A stretch of DNA of 64,000 nucleotides from Clitopilus passeckerianus (Eukaryota; Basidiomycota; Agaricomycetes; Agaricales; Entolomataceae), in assembly GCA_944990035.1 (NCBI GenBank), contig CALYLX010000031.1:62001-126000 (forward strand). Direction: 5' to 3'. Shown here piece by piece: positions 10,353 through 19,700 of this stretch. The notes beneath the pieces are model-generated. The model searched no databases. It worked only from the letters and a program-made list of their open reading frames with translations, and was not told the origin of the DNA. The translations under genes and the position numbers were made by a program. How positions within the stretch are numbered: the stretch's first letter is position 1; every line of letters starts with the position of its first letter.

Positions 10353-13300
10353 GGTAACACACCATCCAGCAACCAGACACCACACACAGCAGGTGTGGAT
10401 ACGTGCAAAAACATCAATTTCGCAAGCTCTGGAACATAAACGAGAAGATAAGGAACCAAAGAAATCCCTTGACAAAATCATCCCCGACTATCTTCAAGAC
10501 TACAGAAAAGTCTTTGAGAAAGCAGCATCCGAACGATTCCCACCAAGCCGACCCTGGGATCACGCCATAGATCTGAAGACAGATTTCGTGCCAAAAGACT
10601 GCAAGGTCTATCCGCTCAGCCCCTTAGAGCAAGAAAAACTCGACGAGTTTCTCAAGGAAAATCTAGCCAAAGGATACATCCGAGAATCCAACTCCCCACA
10701 AGCATCTCCGTTCTTCTTCGTTGCAAAGAAAGACTCGGAAGCCCTAAGACCATGTCAGGATTACCGACGACTCAACGAAGGAACAATACCTAACGCTTAC
10801 CCCTTACCGCTGGCTAGCGAACTCATCGATAAACTCAAAGGAGCAACTGTCTTCACCAAACTCGACATTCGATGGGGATATCACAACATCCGCATCAAAG
10901 ATGGTGACCAATGGAAAGCAGCGTTCAAGACCAACCGAGGGTTATTTGAACCAATGGTGATGTTCTTTGGACTAATGAACTCACCCGGTACCTTCCAAGC
11001 AATGATGAACCACCTTTTCCGAGACATGATAGACGAAAGATGGATCATCATCTACATGGACGACATCCTCATCTTCTCCAACGATCCAGAAAAACACCGA
11101 GAACGCACACGCAGAGTCTTACAAAGACTACAAAACAACGATCTCTACCTCAAAGCAGAGAAATGCCAATTTGACACCACAAGAGTGGAATACCTTGGGT
11201 TCATCATTGAACCAAACAAGATCTCCATGGACCCTGTCAAACTTGCAGGGATGCGCGACTGGCCTACACCAACTACAGTAAAGGAAGTCCGATCATTCCT
11301 AGGATTCGGAAACTTTTACCGCAGGTTCATCGGAAAATATGCGGAAATTGCCAAACCGCTGAACGAACTCACCAAGAAAGACAAGAAGTGGGAATGGACC
11401 AATGAATGTCACAAAGCTTTCACTACCCTGAAAGACAAATTCCTGGAAGCGTCTGTGTTGCTGATGCCTGACCCCACAAAGCCATTTGTGGTGGAAAGCG
11501 ACGCCTCAAAACATGCAACAGGAGCAGTCCTACAACAATGTGACGCCAACGGATCATGGCACCCATGTGGTTTCATATCTAAATCGTTCTCGGAAACAGA
11601 ACGGAACTATGAAATCTACGACCGAGAACTTCTAGGCATTATCCGCGCATTAGAAACCTGGCGACACTACTTCCATGGATCCCAACATTCAGTCGTGATT
11701 CTATCCAATCAGAAAAACCTCACATACTTCCGAGAAGCCCGGAAGTTGAACCAACGACAAGCGAGATGGAATCTGATGCTATCCCAGTTTAACATCAAAC
11801 TTGTACACACCCCTGGTGCAAAGATGATACAATCTGACGCACTATCTCGACGACCAGACCACATCCCAGGTGAAGACACCGACAACGAAGACATCATTCT
11901 CCTCCCCGACAAGCTCTTCCTTCGCTCAATTGACATTGAACTAAAGGACGAAATTGTACACAAGATGGTCAATGACAAACTGATTGTTGACGCCATTCGC
12001 ACCGCCAAAGAAGACGGACCCCCACCAATCCGATCAAACCTGGAAGACTGGAAATTTGACGATGGCATCTTGTACTACAAGGACAAGTGTGTGGTACCAG
12101 ATGACGAAGACCTCCGAAGGAAGATAGTCCAACGTTATCACGATCTACCCAGCGCAGGACACCCTGGACAATTTGGGACACTGGAAAAAGTCCGGAAGGA
12201 CTACTGGTGGCCAGGGATGTCAGTGTTCATCAAGAACTTTGTGCAGGGCTGTGCAATGTGCCAGCAAATGAAGATTAATCGCCACCCCACCGCTCCACCA
12301 TTAATGCCCATCAAATCCGAAACCACTAGGCCATTTTCGCTAGTGACGTACGATTTTCACACGGATCTCCCAGAGAGTAATGGTTTCGATAGCATTATGG
12401 CCGTGGTCGACCATGGAGCTACGAAGGGGGCAATTTTCATCCCTTGCACAAAGAAAATCGACGCCACAGGAACTGCAAACGCCTACATTGACAACGTTTA
12501 CCGTCGCTTTGGACTCCCCGACAAAGGAATTTCAGACAGAGGACCTCAATTCGCCTCTAAAGTTTTCCAAGAAATGGGACGACTCCTTGGAATCAAGCTC
12601 AACATGAGCACCGCCTACCACCCACAAACCGATGGTGCAACAGAAAGGATCAATCAGGAGATTGATGCCTATCTCCGCATCTTCTGTGCACAGAACCCCG
12701 AATCCTGGTCCAAATGGATTACCACTCTAGAATTCTCCTACAACAGCCGAACACACTTTGTCACCAAACGAACCCCATTCTACCTAATGATAGGATACGA
12801 ACCACCTGCACTCCCATCAGTTGCTCCCACTAGCAAAATTCCCGCAGTTGACAAACGGATCAAGGAACTTCTGCTAGCACGCGATGAAGCAAATGCTGCA
12901 CATGCACTTGCTGCGCAACGCATGGCAGAGAAGATCACACGACATTTCACTCCATTCAAAGTCGGAGAAAAGGTGTGGTTAGAAGCCACAAATCTCAATC
13001 AAGGAAACATCTCCAAGAAACTAGCACCCAAACGAGAAGGACCCTTCAAGATACTTGAGGTAAAAGGACACCTGACCTATAAACTCGACTTGCCAAGGCG
13101 ATGGAAGATCCACCCGGTGATTCACGCATCACTTCTCACCCGTTACATCTCCACCAAAGCGCATGGACCCAGCTTCTCTAAACCGCCACCTGACGAAATC
13201 GACGGAATAGAAGAATACGAAATAGAAGCAATTGTGGCCCATCAGAAACAAGGCAAAGAGCGACACAGATACCTCGTAAAATGGAAGGGATGGCCATCAG

Positions 13301-13386
13301 CGGACAACGAATGGATGCCCGAGTCGGAACTGCAGAACGCCAAGGAAATACTTACCGAGTATAAAAAGAGGAAGAAACTCACCTGA
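10353..13386 (+). CDS. pol: Pol of G1, second part (RT, RNase H, integrase, chromodomain)
   Basis: This 1011-codon stretch is open without frameshift and resumes the pol frame cut at 3147. In order it contains the reverse transcriptase with YMDD near 11058, RNase H with DREL near 11620, the HHCC zinc-binding part of integrase near 12150-12270, the integrase core with DD35E and the QTDGATER motif near 12640, a GPY/F-like module, and a C-terminal chromodomain near 13220-13330 (YLVKWKGW). Chromodomains of this type are thought to direct integration towards modified chromatin. It lacks its own start and is a fragment because of G2. Confidence 0.9.
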
Positions 13387-13424
13387 CACCACATAGCAAA
13401 CCCACTCACATCCACTATATAACA

Positions 13425-14294
13425 ATGTCTCAAAATGCCTCTTCCTACGACCGCACCATCATTCGCAACACCTTCAAATCCGATACCGCTATTACGGCGC
13501 TCCGTACGCATACTGCCTGGAGCAGCGACGACAACCCTCTCACCGCTGTGGGAGAACAAGGAACCCTCTACCAAAACCGACGAACCGAAACTCGCAACGA
13601 AGTGGCTTGTCTGCGCTACCAATTTGCGAAAACCACTGACGATCTTGATCAACTTTTGGACAAAGTTGATCAAGAAACAGAGGAGACCCTCACAGACCTC
13701 TTCTTTGCCATTGGAGGAACAGCTTTCCTCAACGAATTCTTCCCCAAACGACAAAACTGGTTCAACAACCCAGAGGAGACAGACTTCGAAACCCTTGCCT
13801 CCAATCCCTGGGGGCCTGAGGAAAGTCAAGAAGAGGAAGTCACGATCCTCACTGCACGTCAAGTTTGCGGAACCCTACGAGCATTTCCTCCCGTCACCAA
13901 TTTACACACCACCGCAAAAATAAAACATAACCCCTTCGTCAAAAAAGAACAGAACGACAACAAGGAAAACATCAATCCCAATGGCAAACCCTCCAACGCC
14001 ATACCTCTCCGCATTCGAAAGCCCACCAGAGTCCGACTCACCAACGCTGGTGAACCTTCCCCCTCGACAGTATCGTCCCAGAAGGCGCCGCGCACCGGAT
14101 ACCTTGCCAACAGACCACCACCACCCAGATGGTTCAGATGCTACATTTGTGGAGGCAGACACCGACAGTGTCATTGCTTTCGTTTTGTGTGTCGTCTGTG
14201 CCATCATCGTGGCCCAGGCCATTACCCGGTTAGCTGCCCACAACGCTACCACAAGGGCATAGACCGTCACTTCTGGGGTAAAGGAAGGAATTGA
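13425..14294 (+). CDS. Third ORF of gypsy element G1, Cys/His-rich C terminus
   Basis: A 289-residue frame starts 39 bp after the pol stop, next to a CTATATAA stretch. I do not recognise it as a standard gypsy protein. Residues about 60-100 are charged and heptad-like, suggesting a coiled coil; the middle is acidic, then basic and Asn/Pro-rich; residues about 240-275 form a Cys/His cluster whose last part, C-x2-C-x6-H-x4-C with GHYPVSCP, resembles a CCHC knuckle. All five copies carry it (30293-31162 in G3 is also full length). It sits where env-like genes lie in other elements, but it has no signal peptide in this frame. A nucleic-acid-binding role is inference. Confidence 0.75.
   Translation: MSQNASSYDRTIIRNTFKSDTAITALRTHTAWSSDDNPLTAVGEQGTLYQNRRTETRNEVACLRYQFAKTTDDLDQLLDKVDQETEETLTDLFFAIGGTAFLNEFFPKRQNWFNNPEETDFETLASNPWGPEESQEEEVTILTARQVCGTLRAFPPVTNLHTTAKIKHNPFVKKEQNDNKENINPNGKPSNAIPLRIRKPTRVRLTNAGEPSPSTVSSQKAPRTGYLANRPPPPRWFRCYICGGRHRQCHCFRFVCRLCHHRGPGHYPVSCPQRYHKGIDRHFWGKGRN
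13981..14262 (+). other. Overlapping +1-frame ORF with a hydrophobic segment, inside ORF3
   Basis: A 93-codon ATG-started frame overlaps the C-terminal third of ORF3. It contains a predicted membrane span of about 20 hydrophobic residues near codons 60-82. It remains open in G3 (30849-31130), G4 (48759-49040) and G5 (40882-41163). In G4 all four substitutions relative to G1 in this stretch are silent in this frame, while in the ORF3 frame three change an amino acid and one makes a stop. Other copies show the opposite for two changes, so it may still be a shadow frame. Confidence 0.25.
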
Positions 14295-14327
14295 AGTCAG
14301 GAGACTTCAACGATAGCGAGAGGGTAA

Positions 14328-14812
14328 TGTTATGATTTTGCTTACATGTTTCTCCTTACATACCCCGACCCGCTTACCTATGCACGATTACTCACATATG
14401 CTGCGCATCACTGCGCATTTTTCATCTTTTTCCATGCTTACTCCGCATCTCTCATGATCGTGAGAGACTTATACCTTATCTGACTCTTTCTGACTCGCAT
14501 TGAGTCATACTGACTCATGTACTTACTCATCATGCTGCGCATGACTCATTACTTACTCAGCATGCTGCGCATGTGCTATCTTTAGAACTACTAGATAAGT
14601 ATATAAACCTGTACCATTTGGTCAAGGCTCCTCAGCTTGACCTAGGCAATCTACCTAACTGCTTAGTTCTCTACTTCGCCTTTAAGTCCCTTGCTTCGTC
14701 AATCTCACCAGGTCGTCAGTACAGCCGCAGCTGCTGACAAATCTCTGTCTTTGTTTATCAAAGACATCGAGCGTAAACAGTATTACCTAAGTTGTTAGGC
14801 TCTGCCTTAACA
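14328..14812 (+). repeat. 3' LTR of G1 (485 bp)
   Basis: It differs from the 5' LTR at about three positions (for example gacccg for gcccg and ctatct for ctatat). It is preceded by a short hairpin (TTGAAGTC/GACTTCAA, 14291-14310) and the purine run GCGAGAGGG that likely serves as polypurine tract. The duplication gtgtt follows at 14813-14817. Confidence 0.95.
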
Positions 14813-15104
14813 GTGTTTGGGGTGGGAAATTGTCCTCTGCAACCGCAGCTTTTTTCTGATGTTTTCTGGATGTTTTTAGCTTGGAAGAGCTTGGAGTGGT
14901 AGCTCTTTTATGTTTAGGAGTAGTAAAGGGTGCTGAATCTTCGATAATCTCTGACTTCAATAGCTGTTTGGTTGGGGTACTGAGCTCGAGGGGAGTTGCA
15001 GTATCCTCGGTTTTTACCGGCAGTTTGGCAGTCCTCATCGAACGTCTCTGTGAACTTGTGAGAGCTGCAGATACGGTTGAGCCAGATATTCTTTGTACTA
15101 CCAT
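14813..15104 (-). other. Short uncharacterised minus-strand ORF interrupted by G1
   Basis: From the ATG at 15102-15104 an open frame runs towards G1, rich in Ser, Thr, Lys and Pro with basic clusters, as in disordered nuclear proteins. Without G1 it would end a few codons later, inside the palindrome, at TGA. I do not recognise it. It could be a small host protein, a first exon, or chance. Confidence 0.3.
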
Positions 15105-15670
15105 TGTGTAGGTGTCGTGGAGGTTTCAAGTTGGTGGAAACAGGTAGAAACCTGTGGAAACAAAGATTAGATGTCACTTGGCTTTTAGAAACAGAGGAGA
15201 TAGAGTTTAAAGGCCAGTGGCAGTGCAACCTTGTTTGGTAGCCATAGTACCCTGACTCTCGACCATCTCAAGTCCACCCCTGGCACATCTGGTGGTGGAG
15301 GTTTAGCTACATTAGCTGTTCTGCGGTAGGAACCGTTAGATTTCGGCGTCTCCTGTCGCAATTGGATGATTATGTAATCGCCGACCTGACAGCTGTTACA
15401 GTAGAGGAGGATGACGGAACCCTTGGACCCTTACCGGCCTTACCACTGAACCACTAGAACACCACATCAAGGGAAACAAACTGGATGCGAACCAGGTGGC
15501 CCTGAAACAAACCAAAGGATTGATTTGGACCCAGGAAGCCGAACCCACATGTCTGGAAAAGAAAGAGGCACATGGGTCAATAAACTGTTGTTGTTCAAGC
15601 TCTTGCAGTTTGTTTTTGCTAACCATAACCTCATCTCGTGCCTCAACCATGCTGTCGCCCCTATTGCACC
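15105..15670. other. Sequence without supported gene
   Basis: Short overlapping frames occur on both strands, none with recognisable motifs, and stop codons are frequent. This is the left flank of the Tc1-A target site (TA at 15671-15672); the right flank resumes at 34209. Confidence 0.4.
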
Positions 15671-15672
15671 TA

Positions 15673-16228
15673 CAGTGGGCAATAAAACCCTTCTAATGTT
15701 TGCTACTTTTCCAAAGATGTGTTGATAGCTAATGAAATAAATTATGCAAAATCTTGAAAATAATATATATCATAGTTCAATCTCTTGGCTTGATGCTGAC
15801 ATAGCCCTGAGGCTGTGCTTCCACTTTTAGCAGGTGTTTTACACAGTACAAGGTGGTGATCCATTGGAAGGGTTTTGTTGCTAGGTGTTTTGAATCTAGT
15901 AATCATGTGATAAGTCACATGATACTCAAGTTTGTTGATTGTAGTCAACAAGGTCATGTGACTAGAGTGTCAGTACACTATATATACAGCTGACCCAAGT
16001 GCTGCTTTGCCCCCAACCCATCATGCATGCTCTCACCAAAGCTCAGACTACCCGTGTTATTGAACTGCTTCATACTGGCCACTCTGCCACTCATATTTAT
16101 AAAGAGACTAGTATTGGCCTTGCTTCTATTAGCAGAATACATGATAAGCACTGTCCTTACCTTCCCAAGTCATTTGGTGGCTGTTCTCCCAAGCTTATGC
16201 CTGCCAACATAGAATACACAAAACTCAA
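15673..16228 (+). mobile_element. Tc1/mariner element Tc1-A, 5' part with TIR and transposase N terminus
   Basis: The left inverted terminal repeat begins CAGTGGGCAATAAAACCC after TA. About 213 bp of it is nearly identical (roughly nine differences) to the reverse complement of 33992-34206, so both are ends of one element with TA on each side. The transposase starts at ATG 16023 and encodes the helix-turn-helix DNA-binding region until 16228, where Tc1-B sequence begins. The TIR contains an internal inverted copy of its own end near 15865. The middle of this transposase is missing. Confidence 0.85.
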
Positions 16229-16253
16229 TACATACTTCCACCATCGTACTTTC

Positions 16254-16671
16254 TGTCGAACAGGCACACCCCCAGTGAGGGAAGGTGCAGTAAGGCTACT
16301 AACCTGGGATAGAGTAGAGTGAGGCTGTGAGAGCGAACTAGAGAGAAAAGAAGTGTAACTCCTTGTTGTATTGAGGTAAACTACTGCTAGTATTTATACA
16401 AAAGGATAGAGTGCACAGACCATGTATACATATGTAAGCATATCTAGAATGTTCTGTGCTAAATATAGTACAGAATACACAAGGAATGATGAAGAATGAG
16501 TCATACGTGAGTCATGATGATGTCATTGTGGAGCAGAATGTGCTAGAAGTATTTGTAATGCTCCACGTGTGTATGTCGTGATAATGACGCAATCAAGTAA
16601 TGTGATTTGTAGTCATGTGGTGTCACGTGACTGTTCATGTGACAAAGATGTGTGACATGTCAAGTTCAACA
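16254..16671 (-). repeat. 3' LTR of the copia element
   Basis: In plus coordinates it starts TGTCGAACAGGCAC and ends AGTTCAACA. It contains ATGAGTCAT, an AP-1/Gcn4-type palindrome. The adjacent CACCCCCTCGC (16672-16682) is, on the minus strand, the purine-rich tract expected before a 3' LTR. Confidence 0.9.
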
Positions 16672-16748
16672 CACCCCCTCGCTAAGAACAACTAGGTAGT
16701 TTTCTGAGCAGATGACTTGGACGAGTAGAACTCAAGTCCCAATTGGCT

Positions 16749-19700
16749 TCAGAATTTTCCGAATTTGACATGTCCCAGATTCTTGGTGAACATATCTGCC
16801 GGGTTTTGTTCTCCTGGTATGAACTCAACATTGACGATGCCATTTTCAATGCATTCACAAATATAGTGATAGCGGATGTCAATGTGTTTCGTTCGTTTTT
16901 CCTGAACAGGGTTTGATGCAATGAATAACGACCCTTGGTTGTCACCAGCGATAGGTGTCGTATCATATTCAATCCCGATCTCGGAAAGGAGAGATTGAAG
17001 CCATGTGACTTGTCGACATGTGTCAGACAAGGCCATGTATTCGGCTTCAGTAGACGAGAGTGCAATTGTTTTTTGTGCACGTGATTGCCAATAGATGATA
17101 CCATCAGTAAGTTTCATGAAAAATCCAGATACAGATCGGCGGGTATTCTTGTCAGATGCCCAATCACTGTTTGTAAATGCTACTAAACCTTTATTGGATG
17201 CACCGTTGTAAACGAGAGCATATTCTTGAGTTCCAATAAGGTATCGTAGAATATATTTAGTCTTATCAAGATGTTCCTTGGAAGGATTAGCAGAGAACTG
17301 CAACAACTTGATTACAGCGTAAGTGTTATGATTTTGCTTACATGTTTCTCCTTACATACCCCGGCCTGCTTACCTATGCACAATTACTCACATATGCTGC
17401 GCATCACTGCGCATTTTTCATCTTTTTTCATGCTTACTCCACATCTCTCACGATCGTGAGAGACTTATACCTTATCTGACTCTTTCTGACTCACATCGAG
17501 TCATACTGACTCATGTACTTACTCATCATGCTGCACATGACTCATTACTTACTCAGCATGCTGCGCATGCACTATATTTAGAACTACTAGATAGGTATAT
17601 AAACCTGTACCATTTGGTCAAGGCTCCTCAGCTTGACCTAGGCAATCTACCTAACTGCTTAGTTCTCTACTTTGCCTTTAAGTCTCTTGCTTCGTCAATC
17701 TCACCAGGTCGTCAGTACAGCCGCAGCTGCTGACAAATCTCTGTCTTTGTCTGTCAAAGGCATCGAGCGTAAACAGTATTACCTAAGTTGTTAGGCTCTG
17801 CCTTAACAGTAAGCGATGTCCGGTCGGGTGCCCAGCATCAGATACAGTAGTGATCCGATTACGGATTGAAACTGTGAACGAAGTTGTGGGTCTGGAGCCT
17901 GAGCGTTAGCCTTGGGCTTCCAACCAGTTGGTAGCGGTGTCGGAGCAGGTTTAGCATTAGTCATTCCAAAACGCTGTAGAACCTTTTTGAGATATGGCAC
18001 CTGATCAAGTTTGATCGTGTTACCGGTCCGAGAAATTCTCATGCGTAGGAATTCCTTAGCTTCTCCAAGGTCACGACACTCCCACTTCTTCATAAATTCA
18101 GATTTTTTCTTCAGAACAAGGTTCCGATCTGATCCGAAGAACAGGGCGTCATCAACATAGACAACAGCAATGACTATCTTGCCATCATTGGTTCGGTAAA
18201 CGAACACACCAGCATCAGAGATAGTGCATTCAAAGCCAAGTGCTTCCATTGACTTTGACATTTCTCGCCACCACGAGAGTGATGCTTGCTTAAGCCCATA
18301 TAGAGCTCTTTTGAGACGCAAGACTTTGTGTTCTTGGCCTTTGACAATGAAGCCTTCAGGTTGTGACATATAGATTTCCTCATCGAGTAGTCCATACAAG
18401 AACGTGGATTTGACATCAACACCTTCTATGTGCCAGCCTTCTAACGCCGCAAGGGCAAATAATAGGCGCACAGTCTCAAATTGTACAACCGGGGAAAAGA
18501 TCTCGTCAAAATCTATACCCTCGATCTGTGAGAAACCTTTGGCAATGAGTCTAGCCTTTTTCCGACTATCAGTTTTGATATCGAAGACCCAGCGGTTTTT
18601 AACCATTTTGCGGCCTTTAGGCAAATCAACAAGTTCAAAAATGTCACGTTCTCAGAGTGCCTCTAACTCCAATTGTGCCGCTTTCATCCATTCCTGTTGC
18701 TCCGCTTTTGGTAGTCGAGCAATATCACGAAATTGCATTTCGCGAATGTTTGATGGAAGATGGTTCTTTCCATCAGATAGAAGTGCATGATCCGGTGGTG
18801 TTGCATTCTCATCAGATGACATAGTCATATTAGCCTGATGGAGCAAGTATTGGATCAGAGGCTCTCCTCCATCCTTGCACGCATTGTGCAACCAGGCGAG
18901 ATCAACGTCCATCTGATCTTCATCATTAGGTTGTTGATTCTTTGGATAATCATCCGGGGATGTATCCATGTTATCGCCTGTCTCTCCTTGATCTACGGTA
19001 TTGCTTGGAGGTTGTTCGCTAGTAACCGGTGCATCTGGCCTAGTTGAAGTCGTTTGAGAAGATGATTGATTGCTCTTTCTCTTTGGCTTCGGTAGGTTTG
19101 GTGCGTACAGCCGGTGTTCATTTGGAATGCCTACAGTGCGTTTCCATTTTCACTCTGATGCAATAGTTTCCTTCAATATTTCAGAAGGTAACCGGTCTTT
19201 GCCGTAGATGTTACCCGGTCTTCGAGTAACGTTCCTCACATGTGTACCTCGACGTGGCTCAGTGGTGTTTGAAGAATCACCTCAGCTATTCTGAGGGTCA
19301 AAGTTGTTCCGTGATGGAATTGTGTGAGGTGGAGTCCATGTGTCTGGATTAGGATCACTTGGAGCATTCTCTTCCATCGGGTTAGGTCTGTAGGACTGTT
19401 TACCCTTATCCTTGCTTGATAAGCGCGGAGAGGAAGGTGGAGAGGGAGAAGAGGATTGGGAGTGATCATGTGAAGCGTGATCACTTGGATGTGATGGTCC
19501 TGGAGCCGTTCCAGAGTTATCATCATCCCCCGTTTCTTCAGGAATAGGTTGATCTGGGGTATCATCCTCCAAATCCGTCAAAGGGATTGGCTTATCGCTG
19601 ACACGTGTAATGCCACGTTGTTTTTGATCAGGGCACCTTGGGAACAAGGTTTCATCAAAAGTCACTGTGGTGCCTATAAATAGAGTATTGTTATGTGTCC

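Larger units (their letters stand above)
345..14812 (+). mobile_element. Ty3/gypsy chromovirus G1, host of nested G2
   Basis: The element is bounded by two 485-bp LTRs and by the 5-bp duplication gtgtt (340-344 and 14813-14817). G2 interrupts it at 3148-10347 with duplication acggt (3143-3147 and 10348-10352); without G2 it is 7263 bp, the same as G4 without G5. The order is LTR, gag, pol (protease, RT, RNase H, integrase, chromodomain), ORF3, LTR. The two LTRs differ at about three positions, so G1 is older than G2. Gag and ORF3 are open, but pol has a TGA at 2825 and is split by G2, so G1 cannot be autonomous now. Confidence 0.95.

Noticed and set aside
13242..13862. Antisense 206-codon frame opposite the pol end and ORF3, seen in G1, G3 and G4
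   Set aside because: Its persistence is explained by sequence identity of the copies. It has no recognisable domain and the sense strand is clearly coding.
13425..14294. ORF3 as an envelope glycoprotein gene
   Set aside because: The position is env-like, but the frame has no signal peptide, no membrane span and a zinc-knuckle-like end; only an overlapping frame has a hydrophobic stretch.
14813..15104. Homology between this minus-strand ORF and the N terminus of the gene at 59083
   Set aside because: A short Ser/Thr-rich resemblance (GSTV-AAL, then a DTA motif) is visible, but both are low-complexity and the rest matches only in a different frame; insufficient evidence.
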